A DNA stretch of 64,000 nt, from positions 103,576 through 167,575 of the forward strand of contig NZ_JXTE01000008.1 of assembly GCF_000972385.1 (NCBI RefSeq). Direction: 5' to 3'. Below the pieces are notes generated by a model that saw only the letters and a program-made list of their open reading frames with translations, was not told where the DNA came from and ran no database searches. This stretch comes from Streptomyces sp. WM6386. GTDB taxonomy: Bacteria; Actinomycetota; Actinomycetes; Streptomycetales; Streptomycetaceae. Position numbers and translations under genes: made by a program. How positions within the stretch are numbered: the stretch's first letter is position 1; the number at the start of each line of letters is the position of its first letter. This document shows, in pieces, positions 34,647 to 46,283 of this stretch.

Positions 34647-36095
34647 GTGAGCGCCATTCGCCCGGCAGCCGTCGTCGTTCTCGCAGCGGGTGAGGGCACC
34701 CGTATGAAGTCGGCCACACCCAAGGTCCTGCACGAGATCTGTGGCCGCAGCCTCGTGGGTCATGTGCTCGCCGCAGCGCGGGAGTTGGACCCCGAGAATC
34801 TCGTCGTCGTCGTCGGCCACGCGCGCGAGAAGGTCACCGAGCACCTCGGCGTCATCGACCCCGAGGTACGCACCGCCGTCCAGGCGCAGCAGAACGGCAC
34901 CGGGCACGCCGTCCGCATGGCGCTCGAAGAGCTGGGCGGTGTCGTCGACGGGACCGTCGTCGTGGTGTGCGGGGACACTCCCCTTCTCACCGGTGAGACC
35001 CTGCGCGCCCTCGCCGCCACCCACACCACCGACGGCAACGCCGTCACCGTGCTCACCGCCGAGGTCCCCGACGCCACCGGCTACGGCCGGATCGTCCGCG
35101 ACGGTGTCTCCGGTGCCGTCACCGCGATCGTCGAGCACAAGGACGCCTCCGAGTCGCAGCGCGCCATCCGTGAGATCAACTCCGGTGTGTTCGCGTTCGA
35201 CGGGCAGCTCCTCGCCGACGCTCTCGGCAAGGTCCGCACCGACAACTCGCAGGGCGAGGAGTACCTCACGGACGTCCTCGGGATCCTGCGCGAGGCCGGC
35301 CACCGCGTCGGTGCCTCCGTCGCCGGCGACCACCGCGAGATCGCCGGGATCAACAACCGGGTCCAGCTCAGCGAAGCCCGTCGCATCCTCAACGACCGTC
35401 TCCTGACCCGCGCCATGCTCGCCGGCGTCACGGTCATCGACCCGGCCACGACGTGGGTCGACGTCACCGTCACCTTCGAGCAGGACGCCCTCGTCCACCC
35501 CGGCACCCAGCTGCACGGCGCCACCCACATCGGCGAGGGCGCGGAGGTCGGGCCCAACAGCCGGCTCAAGGACACCGTGGTCGGTGCCGGTGCCCGCGTG
35601 GACAACACCGTCTCCGACGGCGCTCACGTCGGCCCGAACGCGACCGTGGGGCCGTACGCCTATCTGCGGCCCGGTACCCGGCTCGGCGCCAAGGGCAAGA
35701 TCGGGACGTACGTCGAGACCAAGAACGCCTCGATCGGCGAGGGCACCAAGATTCCGCACCTGTCCTACGTCGGTGACGCCACCATCGGCGAGTACACCAA
35801 CATCGGTGCCGCGAGCGTCTTCGTGAACTACGACGGGCAGGACAAGCACCACACCACCGTCGGCTCGCACTGCCGCACCGGTTCGGACAATATGTTTGTG
35901 GCTCCTGTCACGGTCGGGGACGGTGCGTACACCGCCGCCGGCTCGGTGATCACGAAGGATGTGCCGCCCGGTTCGCTCGCTGTGGCCCGTGGTCAGCAGC
36001 GGAATATCGAGGGTTGGGTGGCTCGCAAGCGTCCGGGGAGCACGGCCGCGAAGGCGGCCGAGGCGGCTTCGCGGCAGGTCGAGAGCGAAGACTGA
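34647..36095 (+). CDS. glmU: bifunctional GlmU (GlcNAc-1-P uridyltransferase / GlcN-1-P acetyltransferase)
   Basis: I start at GTG 34647 (VSAIRPAAVVVLAAGEGTRM), which has GAAGGG upstream and gives 482 residues, the family's usual size; the frame extends further upstream without support. The N-terminal pyrophosphorylase domain has the LAAGEGTRM nucleotide loop and QNGTGHAV. The C-terminal half is a left-handed beta-helix of hexapeptide repeats (VGAGARVDNTVSDGAHVGPN), with the catalytic His region THIGEGAEVG and ETKNASIGEGTKIPHLSYVGD. It makes UDP-GlcNAc for peptidoglycan. It is followed by prs after 75 bp. Confidence 0.97.
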   Translation: MSAIRPAAVVVLAAGEGTRMKSATPKVLHEICGRSLVGHVLAAARELDPENLVVVVGHAREKVTEHLGVIDPEVRTAVQAQQNGTGHAVRMALEELGGVVDGTVVVVCGDTPLLTGETLRALAATHTTDGNAVTVLTAEVPDATGYGRIVRDGVSGAVTAIVEHKDASESQRAIREINSGVFAFDGQLLADALGKVRTDNSQGEEYLTDVLGILREAGHRVGASVAGDHREIAGINNRVQLSEARRILNDRLLTRAMLAGVTVIDPATTWVDVTVTFEQDALVHPGTQLHGATHIGEGAEVGPNSRLKDTVVGAGARVDNTVSDGAHVGPNATVGPYAYLRPGTRLGAKGKIGTYVETKNASIGEGTKIPHLSYVGDATIGEYTNIGAASVFVNYDGQDKHHTTVGSHCRTGSDNMFVAPVTVGDGAYTAAGSVITKDVPPGSLAVARGQQRNIEGWVARKRPGSTAAKAAEAASRQVESED

Positions 36096-36170
36096 CCGGA
36101 AACGAGTGCGTCCGGGACGGCGTACCGTGATAAATGCACACCCAGTTGAGACACCTCTGAGGAGACAGCT

Positions 36171-37151
36171 GTGACCGGGATCAAGACGACCGGCGAGAAG
36201 AAGATGATGTTCTTCTCCGGCCGCGCCCACCCCGAGCTTGCCAAGGAGGTTGCCGAGCAGCTGGGCGTCGGGGTTGTCCCGACCAAGGCCTTCGACTTCG
36301 CCAACGGCGAGATCTACGTCCGCTACGAGGAGTCGGCGCGAGGCGCGGACTGCTTCGTGATCCAGAGCCACACGGCTCCGATCAACCAGTGGATCATGGA
36401 GCAGCTGATCATGATCGACGCGCTGAAGCGTGCGTCGGCCCGCTCCATCACGGTCATCGTGCCGTTCTACGGTTACGCGCGCCAGGACAAGAAGCACCGT
36501 GGGCGTGAACCGATCTCGGCGCGTCTGATCGCGGACCTGATGAAGACGGCCGGTGCCGACCGCATCCTCACCGTCGATCTGCACACCGACCAGATCCAGG
36601 GCTTCTTCGACGGCCCGGTCGACCACCTCTTCGCCCTTCCGCTGCTCGCGGACTACGTGGGCAGGAAGGTCGACAGGTCCAAGCTGACGGTCGTGTCCCC
36701 GGACGCGGGCCGGGTGCGGGTCGCCGACCGCTGGTGCGACCGCCTCGGCGCGCCGCTGGCCATCGTGCACAAGCGGCGCGACAAGGACGTGGCGAACCAG
36801 GTGACCGTCCACGAGGTCGTGGGTGAGGTCAAGGGTCGCGTGTGCGTCCTCGTCGACGACATGATCGACACCGGTGGCACCATCTGCGCGGCCGCGGACG
36901 CCCTCTTCGCGCACGGCGCCGAGGACGTCATCGTCACCGCCACGCACGGTGTGCTCTCCGGTCCGGCCGCCGACCGGCTCAAGAACTCCCCTGTGAGCGA
37001 GTTCGTGTTCACCGACACGCTGCCGACACCGGGCGAGCTGGGCGCGGACCTGGACAAGATCACGGTCCTCTCCATCGCGCCGACCATCGCGAGCGCGGTA
37101 CGTGAGGTGTTCGAGGACGGTTCGGTGACGAGCCTCTTCGACGAGCACTGA
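36171..37151 (+). CDS. prs: ribose-phosphate pyrophosphokinase (PRPP synthetase)
   Basis: The 326-residue protein starts at GTG 36171 with GAGGAG upstream. It has the class I PRPP synthetase landmarks: FSGRAHPELAKEVAEQLG, the ATP/flexible loop YGYARQDKKHRGREPISA, catalytic DLHTDQIQGFF, and the PRPP-binding loop VCVLVDDMIDTGGT. It makes PRPP for nucleotides, His, Trp and NAD. glmU and prs are adjacent in many Gram-positive bacteria. A long inverted repeat follows the gene. Confidence 0.97.
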   Translation: MTGIKTTGEKKMMFFSGRAHPELAKEVAEQLGVGVVPTKAFDFANGEIYVRYEESARGADCFVIQSHTAPINQWIMEQLIMIDALKRASARSITVIVPFYGYARQDKKHRGREPISARLIADLMKTAGADRILTVDLHTDQIQGFFDGPVDHLFALPLLADYVGRKVDRSKLTVVSPDAGRVRVADRWCDRLGAPLAIVHKRRDKDVANQVTVHEVVGEVKGRVCVLVDDMIDTGGTICAAADALFAHGAEDVIVTATHGVLSGPAADRLKNSPVSEFVFTDTLPTPGELGADLDKITVLSIAPTIASAVREVFEDGSVTSLFDEH

Positions 37152-37195
37152 GCCCTGCCCACGCGGCAGAACGCTTCTGCATGATCGATTTTTCT

Positions 37196-37247
37196 ACGGC
37201 CTCCCCCGCCGAGTAGACTGCGCGAGTTGCTCGGCGAGGGAGGCCGT
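37196..37247. promoter_or_regulatory. 18-bp-arm inverted repeat around a -10 element, prs-rplY gap
   Basis: Arms 37196-37213 and 37230-37247 are 18 bp each with one mismatch (17/18), separated by 16 nt. The loop begins with TAGACT (37214-37219), a good -10 hexamer. It may be the prs terminator, or an operator around the L25 promoter, or both. Following sequence is not T-rich. The downstream leader to the L25 start is ~125 nt. Confidence 0.65.
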
Positions 37248-37353
37248 ACCTGTTCACGCGGGTGCCGGCGCTCCGTTATCGACGCGCTCTTCGTAGCAGG
37301 CCGATGGTTTGGCCGGGTGACCACCTTCCCCAACTGTTCTACGAGGAGTGACC

Positions 37354-37938
37354 ATGGCCGACGTCAAGCTCGCCGCCGAGACCCGCACCGAGTTCGGCAA
37401 GGGTGCCGCCCGCCGTATCCGCCGTGACAAGAAGGTCCCCGGCGTGGTCTACGGCCACGGTGTCGACCCGCTGCACATCACCCTGCCGGGCCACGAGCTG
37501 CAGCTCGCCCTGCGCACCCCGAACGTCCTGCTCACCCTGGACATCGAGGGCAAGACCCAGCTGGCGATCCCGAAGGCCGTCCAGCGTGACGCCATCAAGG
37601 GCTTCCTGGAGCACGTCGACCTGCTCACCGTGAAGAGCGGCGAGAAGGTCAACGTCGAGGTCTACGTCCACACCGAGGGCGAGCTCGCGCCGGGCGCCTA
37701 CCTCCTTGAGCACGTGCTGAGCACGCTGAACGTCGAGGCCGAGGCCACGCACATCCCGGAGTCGGTCACCGTCTCCATCGCGGGCCTGGAGGCCGGTGCC
37801 TCCATCCTCGCCAAGGACATCCCGCTGCCCGAGGGCACCACGCTGGCGACCGACGAGGACGCGGTCGTGCTCCAGGTCCTGGCCGCCCAGGCCGAGGAGG
37901 CCCCGGCGGACGCCGAGGCCGAGGCCACCGAGGCCTGA
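37354..37938 (+). CDS. rplY: 50S ribosomal protein L25 / general stress protein Ctc
   Basis: I start at ATG 37354, with GAGGAG seven bases upstream, giving 194 residues. The N-terminal half is the L25 5S-rRNA-binding domain (TEFGKGAARRIRRDKKVPGVVYG); the C-terminal half is the TL5/CTC beta domain, ending in an acidic Glu/Ala tail. It binds 5S rRNA in the large subunit, and in Bacillus the long form is stress-induced. It precedes pth. Confidence 0.96.
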   Translation: MADVKLAAETRTEFGKGAARRIRRDKKVPGVVYGHGVDPLHITLPGHELQLALRTPNVLLTLDIEGKTQLAIPKAVQRDAIKGFLEHVDLLTVKSGEKVNVEVYVHTEGELAPGAYLLEHVLSTLNVEAEATHIPESVTVSIAGLEAGASILAKDIPLPEGTTLATDEDAVVLQVLAAQAEEAPADAEAEATEA

Positions 37939-37958
37939 TCCTCCCCGCAACAGCGACT

Positions 37959-37993
37959 GCCGGCCGCCGCTCCCCTCGGGGGCGGCGGTCGGC
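37959..37993 (+). terminator. GC-rich hairpin between rplY and pth
   Basis: GCCGGCCGCCGC (37959-37970) pairs with GCGGCGGTCGGC (37982-37993) with one G/T wobble, and the C and G runs between them extend the stem. It could terminate or attenuate rplY transcription before pth. Confidence 0.6.
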
Positions 37994-38019
37994 GCGTATC
38001 GAGGGACCGTGAAGGAGAG

Positions 38020-38622
38020 ATGGACGTGACGACCGATGCCAACGGGCCCTGGCTGATCGTCGGCCTCGGTAATCCCGGGCCGGAGTACGCCGCCAACCGG
38101 CACAACGTCGGTTTCATGGTGGCCGATCTGCTGGCCGAGCGGATCGGGGGGAGGTTCAAGCGGGCCGGCAAGGCGCAGGCGCAGGTCGTGGAGGGGCGGA
38201 TCGGGCCGCCCGGGCCGTTGAACCGCCGGGTGATCCTGGCCAAGCCGATGTCGTACATGAACCTGTCCGGTGGGCCGGTGAACGCGCTCAAGGACTTCTA
38301 CAAGGTGCCCGTCGCCAACATCGTGGCGATCCATGACGAGCTGGACATCGACTACGGAACGCTGCGGCTCAAGCTCGGCGGCGGCGACAACGGGCACAAC
38401 GGTCTGAAGTCGATGACGAAGGCGTTCACCGCGGAGTACCACCGGGTGCGGTTCGGGATCGGACGGCCGCCGGGGCGTATGCAGGTCGCCGACTTCGTAC
38501 TGAAGGACTTCTCGTCGGGCGAGCGCAAGGAGCTCGACTACTTCGTGGACCGGGCCGCGGATGCCGTGGAGTGTCTGGTCATCGAAGGGCTGGAGCGGGC
38601 GCAAAGCACGTACAACTCCTGA
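38020..38622 (+). CDS. pth: peptidyl-tRNA hydrolase
   Basis: The 200-residue enzyme shows [20 protein letters not shown] with catalytic His28, the [13 protein letters not shown] motif, HDELDIDYG with the catalytic Asp, and [13 protein letters not shown]. It releases tRNA from peptidyl-tRNA dropped by ribosomes. AAGGAG lies only two bases before ATG 38020; the in-frame GTG at 38026 (VTTDANGP) has better spacing and may be the true start. Confidence 0.96.
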   Translation: MDVTTDANGPWLIVGLGNPGPEYAANRHNVGFMVADLLAERIGGRFKRAGKAQAQVVEGRIGPPGPLNRRVILAKPMSYMNLSGGPVNALKDFYKVPVANIVAIHDELDIDYGTLRLKLGGGDNGHNGLKSMTKAFTAEYHRVRFGIGRPPGRMQVADFVLKDFSSGERKELDYFVDRAADAVECLVIEGLERAQSTYNS

Positions 38623-38674
38623 CTTGTCGGGTCGCGGAAACGACCGAAGTTGACGGGCTGATCAGGCATGGCCA

Positions 38675-39190
38675 ATGATCCCCGCCATGCCTGCCACAGC
38701 CACCAAGTCCCGTCAGGCCTCCCGCCCCGCCTCGGTCGTCGCCCTCCGCTTCGGACGGCTCGCGGCGATGGGTACGGTCGCGGCGCTGATCCTGATCGCG
38801 GGGGTGTGGGCGTCGTGGGGCACCGCGCAGCACGTGATGCTGACCAAGGGCCGGGAGAGCGGCACGATCGAGGTGACGCGGTGCGGGGGTGACACCTGCA
38901 CCGGGCCCTACACGCCGATCTCGCAGGGGTCCACGCCGCGCGCGAAGGTCGTCATCGAGAAGACGGTCGCGGTGCGCAAGGGACAGACGTACACCGTCGT
39001 CCTGAAGCCCAGCAGTGACGATGTGGTCCGCTCCGGGCCGGCCGGGATTCTCTACGCCTGGGTTCCGCTGGGCGGTGCGCTGCTACTGGCGTCGGTCGTC
39101 GTCGCGGGCGGATTGGGGCGCACGCGGGGCGCGTGGGTCATGGCGGGGGCGGGAATCGCACTGCTCACTGCCGCTTTCGTGACCGTCTGA
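38675..39190 (+). CDS. hypothetical two-helix membrane protein
   Basis: The 171-residue protein has TM1 (RLAAMGTVAALILIAGVWAS), an extracytoplasmic middle part with two close Cys (RCGGDTCTGPYTPIS) and two C-terminal hydrophobic segments. I do not recognise the family. The start is uncertain: ATG 38675 or ATG 38687 (MPATATKSRQ). No clear ribosome-binding site helps to decide. Confidence 0.7.
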   Translation: MIPAMPATATKSRQASRPASVVALRFGRLAAMGTVAALILIAGVWASWGTAQHVMLTKGRESGTIEVTRCGGDTCTGPYTPISQGSTPRAKVVIEKTVAVRKGQTYTVVLKPSSDDVVRSGPAGILYAWVPLGGALLLASVVVAGGLGRTRGAWVMAGAGIALLTAAFVTV

Positions 39191-39325
39191 GGCTCTTCGG
39201 CGTTCTCCGCAACTGTGGAGAACCTGAGTGTTGCCTGTTCGTGATTGACCTTGAGTCAGCGTGAGCCGGAAGCTGAGCCGCCCCCTCCACATCTTCCCTT
39301 TCACCTCTCGAAGATGGACTGCCCC

Positions 39326-39994
39326 ATGCGTACCCTCACCCGCGCCGGCGCCCTGTCCGCCGTCGCCGTGGCCGCCATGCTCGCGGCCCCCTCCGCCCAC
39401 GCCGCCCCTGTCACGACAGGCTCTGGCGACAACGGCGCCGTCAAGATCCACGACGCCTCGACCGACGAGGAGCTGCGCCGCAACGAGCCGCACGTCTGCA
39501 CCTTCTACCTGGACGCCTTCGGCTTCGACAGCGCCCAGCAGGTCGACTGGCACATCGAGTCCTGGGCCCCGACGGCCGGCGTCAAGGGCGAGACCGTGAA
39601 GTCCGGCGAGATCACCCTCGACGGCGAAGGGCACGGCCGTACGGAGGACCTGTCGCTGCCGGACGGCCACTACAAGCTCTTCTGGAACTTCGAGGGGGAG
39701 AACGGGTCCGCCAAGCACAAGGTCTTCTGGACCGACTGCGAGGACACCGACGACGGCAAGCCGGGCGACGGTGAGGCGACGTCCTCCGCCCCCGCCTCGC
39801 CGTCCGCCTCCGCCTCGCGGCCCGCCGAGGCCGCGGGAACCCCGTCCGCCTCCTCCTCCCCGTCCGCCCAGGGCAGCGCCGACGACCTCGCCGAGACCGG
39901 CAGCGGCGCCCCCGTCGGTCTGCTGAGCGGTGTCGCGGCGGTGCTGGTCGCGGCGGGCGGCTACCTGGTGTTCCGGCGTCGCAAGGCGTCGTAG
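39326..39994 (+). CDS. LAETG-type sortase-anchored surface protein
   Basis: I start at ATG 39326 (222 residues). It has a signal peptide ending in ...PSAHA-APV, a globular part with two Cys (HVCTFYLDAFGF; WTDCEDT), a Ser/Pro/Ala stalk, then LAETG at about 188-192, a hydrophobic helix and an RRRK tail. LAxTG is the motif used by Streptomyces class E sortases, so the protein should be covalently attached to the cell wall. Function of the globular part is unknown. An in-frame ATG at 39314 is an alternative start. Confidence 0.9.
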   Translation: MRTLTRAGALSAVAVAAMLAAPSAHAAPVTTGSGDNGAVKIHDASTDEELRRNEPHVCTFYLDAFGFDSAQQVDWHIESWAPTAGVKGETVKSGEITLDGEGHGRTEDLSLPDGHYKLFWNFEGENGSAKHKVFWTDCEDTDDGKPGDGEATSSAPASPSASASRPAEAAGTPSASSSPSAQGSADDLAETGSGAPVGLLSGVAAVLVAAGGYLVFRRRKAS

Positions 39995-40008
39995 GGCCGT
40001 AAAGCCCC

Positions 40009-40059
40009 GACATGACGGTGCCCCCGAGCCGGTGAGAGGCTCGGGGGCACCGTCATGTC
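40009..40059. terminator. bidirectional terminator with perfect 22-bp stem
   Basis: Arms 40009-40030 and 40038-40059 are perfectly complementary with a 7-nt loop. It lies between the convergent LAETG gene and ppc and should serve both. Confidence 0.9.
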
Positions 40060-40071
40060 CACAAGAGACCG

Positions 40072-42831
<2,760 letters not shown>

Positions 42832-43132
42832 AGGTGCGGCTCCTTGCAGTGTTGAAGCTCGTCCGGGAGGGAACCCGGTACCGGTCCGACGGCGGCTGCC
42901 GCATACGGACCGGACATCCGGGAAGAAATGAGAGCGGACCGCGCTGTCCGAACGACTCCAGGATAGGTGTCCGTGCGGACGCGCAGACTCTCGGGCTCTT
43001 GCCGTCGGGCGACGCGCTGCCATACTTACGACGCCGTAGGTTACGGAACCGTAGGGAAGCCCGCTCTGCTTCCATGGGCTCCGCTGACCAGGCCCTTGTC
43101 ACAAAACCCTCGAACCCCACAGGGGACGCCCC
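42832..43132. promoter_or_regulatory. divergent ppc/desaturase intergenic region with a TTGCCG/CATACT promoter
   Basis: The 301-bp gap holds no gene. On the plus strand TTGCCG (42999-43004), a 16-bp spacer and CATACT (43021-43026) form a good promoter for the desaturase gene. Two operator-like repeats follow directly. Confidence 0.6.
43026..43055 (+). promoter_or_regulatory. tandem 15-bp palindromic repeats (probable operator of the desaturase operon)
   Basis: TTACGACGCCGTAGG (43026-43040) and TTACGGAACCGTAGG (43041-43055) match at 12 of 15 bases; the second contains TACGG-AA-CCGTA, a palindrome. They lie immediately after the -10 box, where a bound repressor would block initiation. The TetR protein encoded at the end of the operon is the obvious candidate. 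Confidence 0.65.
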
Positions 43133-44146
43133 ATGACCACAAGCAGCTCCGATGTGATCGAAGACGCCCCGGAGGCGCCCGACGATCCCTCGATGCCGTC
43201 CGCCACCCTGGGCGGCGAGCAGAAGCGTTCGCTCGAGCAGATCACCCTGCTGCTCTTCATCATCGTGCCGTTCCTCGCCGTGCTCGCGGCGGTGCCGCTG
43301 GCGTGGGGCTGGGGGGTGAGCTGGCTGGACCTCGGTCTGCTCGTCTTCATGTACTTCCTCGGCTGCCACGGCATCACGATCGGCTTCCACCGCTACTTCA
43401 CGCACGGCTCCTTCAAGGCCAAGCGCCCCCTGCGGATCGCGCTGGCGATCGCGGGGTCGATGGCGGTCGAGGGGCCCCTGGTGCGGTGGGTCGCCGACCA
43501 TCGCAAGCACCACAAGTTCTCGGACGCGGAGGGTGACCCGCACTCCCCGTGGCGGTTCGGTGAGACGGTTCCGGCGCTGATGAAGGGCCTGTGGTGGGCG
43601 CACATCGGCTGGATGTTCGACGAGGAGCAGACCCCGCAGGAGAAGTACGCGCCGGATCTGATCAAGGACCCGGCGATCCGCCGGATCTCCCGCGACTTCA
43701 TCTACTGGGCGATGCTCTCCCTGGCCATCCCCCCGCTGGTCGGCGGTCTGGTGACGATGTCGTGGTGGGGCGCCTTCACGGCGTTCTTCTGGGGCTCGCT
43801 GGTCCGGGTGGCCCTGTTGCACCACGTGACCTGGTCGATCAACTCGATCTGCCACGCGGTGGGCAAGCGGCCGTTCAAGTCGCGGGACCGCTCGGGCAAC
43901 GTGTGGTGGCTGGCGGTGCTGTCCTGCGGTGAGTCCTGGCACAACCTGCACCACGCCGACCAGACCTCCGCGCGGCACGGGGTGGAGCGCGGTCAGATCG
44001 ACTCCTCGGCGCGTCTGATCCGCTGGTTCGAGATGTTCGGCTGGGCGTACGACGTCCGCTGGCCGTCACGCTCGCGTATCGATTCGCGCCGTAACACCGA
44101 CGAAGACCGCTCTCGACGCGGGAAGGAGTCCGCGAAGGCGGCATGA
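43133..44146 (+). CDS. membrane acyl-lipid/acyl-CoA fatty acid desaturase
   Basis: The 337-residue protein has four TM helices and the three His boxes of the class: HRYFTH (86-91), HRKHH (123-127) and HNLHH (270-274), which hold a di-iron centre. It introduces a double bond, most likely delta-9, into acyl chains to adjust membrane fluidity. ATG 43133 is the start. It overlaps the TetR gene by four bases (ATGA), so both are co-expressed. Confidence 0.94.
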   Translation: MTTSSSDVIEDAPEAPDDPSMPSATLGGEQKRSLEQITLLLFIIVPFLAVLAAVPLAWGWGVSWLDLGLLVFMYFLGCHGITIGFHRYFTHGSFKAKRPLRIALAIAGSMAVEGPLVRWVADHRKHHKFSDAEGDPHSPWRFGETVPALMKGLWWAHIGWMFDEEQTPQEKYAPDLIKDPAIRRISRDFIYWAMLSLAIPPLVGGLVTMSWWGAFTAFFWGSLVRVALLHHVTWSINSICHAVGKRPFKSRDRSGNVWWLAVLSCGESWHNLHHADQTSARHGVERGQIDSSARLIRWFEMFGWAYDVRWPSRSRIDSRRNTDEDRSRRGKESAKAA

Positions 44147-44820
44147 TTGACGCCGTGGCGACCGACTCCAGCAGCACCGAGAGCAATGAGAAGCCGAGGC
44201 GCACGCGCCGCACCCGGATGACGGGTGCCGAGCGTCGTCAGCAGCTGCTCGAGATCGGTCGAACCCTCTTCGCCGCCAAGGGGTTCGAGGGCACGTCGGT
44301 GGAGGAGATCGCGGCGAAGGCCGGGGTGTCCAAGCCGGTGGTGTACGAGCACTTCGGCGGCAAGGAAGGTCTGTACGCGGTGGTGGTGGACCGCGAGATG
44401 CGGCGCCTGCTCGACATGGTCACGAGCTCCCTGACCGCCGGCCATCCGCGCGAGCTCCTCGAACAGGCGGCCTTCGCACTCCTGGACTACATCGAGGAGT
44501 ACACGGACGGCTTCCGCATCCTGGTCCGTGATTCCCCCATCCCGCAGTCGACGGGCACCTTCGCCTCGCTGATCTCGGACATCGCCACCCAGGTGGAGGA
44601 CATCCTGGGCCGCGAGTTCAAGAGCCGCGGCTTCGACCCGAAGCTGGCCCCGCTGTACGCCCAGGCCCTGGTCGGCATGGTCGCCCTGACCGGCCAGTGG
44701 TGGCTGGACGTGCGCCGCCCGAAGAAGGCGGAGGTCGCCGCGCACCTGGTGAACCTGTCGTGGCACGGCCTGGACGGCCTTGAGCAGAAGCCGCACCTGA
44801 TAGGGCGCCGCAAGAGCTGA
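44143..44820 (+). CDS. TetR-family regulator of the desaturase operon
   Basis: The 225-residue protein has an Arg-rich N-terminus and the HTH TSVEEIAAKAGVSKPVVYEHFGGKEGL, followed by an all-alpha domain (LLDYIEEYTDGFRILVRDSP). It is encoded in the same operon as the desaturase, and the palindromes at 43026-43055 are its likely target. Sensing of fatty acids or acyl-CoA is inferred by analogy. Confidence 0.92.
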   Translation: MIDAVATDSSSTESNEKPRRTRRTRMTGAERRQQLLEIGRTLFAAKGFEGTSVEEIAAKAGVSKPVVYEHFGGKEGLYAVVVDREMRRLLDMVTSSLTAGHPRELLEQAAFALLDYIEEYTDGFRILVRDSPIPQSTGTFASLISDIATQVEDILGREFKSRGFDPKLAPLYAQALVGMVALTGQWWLDVRRPKKAEVAAHLVNLSWHGLDGLEQKPHLIGRRKS

Positions 44821-44841
44821 CTCCTGCGGCGCCCCGCGGGG

Positions 44842-45015
44842 TCACCGTTTGAAGGCGTCCTTGGCCTTCTCCTTGGCCTGGCGCATGTCGCCCTTGGCCT
44901 GCTCGGTGCGGCCCTCGCCGGTCATCCGCTCGTTGCCGACCGTGCGGCCCATGGTCTCCTTGGCCTTGCCCTTCGCCTGTTCCTTCTTCGCCCGAGCCTT
45001 CTGTTCCTTCGCCAC
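44842..45015 (-). CDS. CsbD-family stress protein
   Basis: I start at GTG 45015 (VAKEQKARAKKEQ, 57 residues), because GGGAG is eight bases upstream; the GTG at 45024 would sit too close to it. The protein is almost entirely Lys/Glu/Ala/Gly and matches the CsbD family (GKAKETMGRTVGNERMTGEG, QAKGDMRQAKEKAKDA). CsbD is a sigma-B-dependent stress protein of unknown biochemical role. Confidence 0.88.
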   Translation of the reverse strand: MAKEQKARAKKEQAKGKAKETMGRTVGNERMTGEGRTEQAKGDMRQAKEKAKDAFKR

Positions 45016-45081
45016 GCCACTCACTCCCGGCTGGATCGTCCCCCCGCTGTCACTCCACCGAGTGGCCCGCGCCGGGAGTGC

Positions 45082-45468
45082 TCAAACAACCGGCTCCAGA
45101 AACTCCAGCCGGTTGCCGACGGGGTCGTGGGCGTAGAAGCGCCGGTGTCCCGGCAGGTCCGCGTCCCAGGTCAGCGCGGCGCCGCCGGCCTGAAGCCGGG
45201 CGGCGTACGTCTCGATGTCCGTGACCCGCAGCCCGGGGTGGGCCTTCCTGGCGGGCCTGCAGTGACATTTTCCGCCTCCGGCGGGGGCGTCCTCGATCCC
45301 CAGATGCAGCTGCACGGCCCCCGCCCGGAACCAGCACCCGCCGCGCGCGGCGAGCACCGGCGGCTTGGGGATCTCCGCCATGCCGAGCACGCCGACGTAG
45401 TAAGCCCGCAGCCGGTCCTCGGAGCCCGGCGGCGCGGCGAGCTGGACGTGGTCGACCCCGGTGAGCAT
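45082..45468 (-). CDS. VOC-superfamily (glyoxalase/dioxygenase-like) protein
   Basis: The 128-residue protein begins at ATG 45468 inside a TGATG overlap with the upstream methyltransferase gene. The beta-alpha-beta-beta-beta fold is visible with MLTGVDHVQLAAP (metal His), AVQLHLGIE, and NRLEFLEP (metal Glu). An unusual CHCRPARKAHPGLRV insert lies in the middle. Substrate unknown. The coupling to trans-aconitate methyltransferase suggests co-expression only. Confidence 0.88.
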   Translation of the reverse strand: MLTGVDHVQLAAPPGSEDRLRAYYVGVLGMAEIPKPPVLAARGGCWFRAGAVQLHLGIEDAPAGGGKCHCRPARKAHPGLRVTDIETYAARLQAGGAALTWDADLPGHRRFYAHDPVGNRLEFLEPVV

Positions 45469-46283
45469 CACGCCCCCTTGCGGGCGACGGCGAAGATCCG
45501 GCGGAACGGGAAGGGTGTGCCGTGCGGTCCCGCCGGATAGGCCTTGCGCAGGGCGTCCCGATAGCGGTTCACGAAGTCGTCGCGGGTCTGCGGATCGTCG
45601 GCGAGCGCGGTGAGGACGGGCCGCAGTCCCGTTCCCTTCACCCAGTCGAGGACCGGGTCCTCGCCGGTGAGGAGGTGAATGTAGGTCGTCTCCCACACGT
45701 CGGCCGTGCAGCCGAGGGCGGTCAGGCGCTCCAGATAGGTCTCGGGGGTGAGGACGGCGTCGTCGTGGCGCAGGAGGTCGCCGAGGCCGGTGGTGTGGGC
45801 GAGTTCGCGCATCAGCCGGTGGCTGGGGGCGCCGAAGTTCCCGGGCACCTGGAAGGCGAAGGTGCCGCCCGACGCGAGCCCCGCGATCCAGTCGTCGAAG
45901 CGCTCCGTATGCCCGGGGACCCACTGGAGCGTGGCGTTGCTGACGATGAGGTCGTACGGCTGTGCGGGCGCCCAGGTGCGGACGTCGGCATGAGCGAAGT
46001 CGAGGCGGCCGCCGCCCGGCGTGGGGCCCTCGTGCTCGGTGCGGGCCCGGTCGAGCATCTCGGGCGAGTTGTCGTAGCCGGTGATGCGGGCGGTGGGCCA
46101 GCGGTCGGCGAGGACGGCGGTGACGTTGCCGGGGCCGCAGCCGAGGTCGGCGATGCGGGGCGCCTCTTCGCTGGGCAGGCCGGGGACACGGGCGAGGAGA
46201 TCCGCGAAGGGGCGGGCGCGGTGGTCGGCGTGGCGCAGGTACTGGGCGGGGTCCCACGTCGTCATGGATCCACTGTCGGTCAT
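45468..46283 (-). CDS. tam: trans-aconitate 2-methyltransferase
   Basis: The 271-residue class I SAM methyltransferase has motif I ADLGCGPGNVT, the acidic ITGYDNSPEML, and the family signature MTTWDPAQYLRHADHRARPF at the N-terminus. It methylates trans-aconitate, which forms spontaneously from cis-aconitate and inhibits aconitase. Two in-frame ATGs at 46283 and 46265 lie in a near-duplicate 16-bp element, and 46265 (MTTWDPAQ) fits the family's usual N-terminus. It is divergent from a MarR gene. Confidence 0.88.
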   Translation of the reverse strand: MTDSGSMTTWDPAQYLRHADHRARPFADLLARVPGLPSEEAPRIADLGCGPGNVTAVLADRWPTARITGYDNSPEMLDRARTEHEGPTPGGGRLDFAHADVRTWAPAQPYDLIVSNATLQWVPGHTERFDDWIAGLASGGTFAFQVPGNFGAPSHRLMRELAHTTGLGDLLRHDDAVLTPETYLERLTALGCTADVWETTYIHLLTGEDPVLDWVKGTGLRPVLTALADDPQTRDDFVNRYRDALRKAYPAGPHGTPFPFRRIFAVARKGA

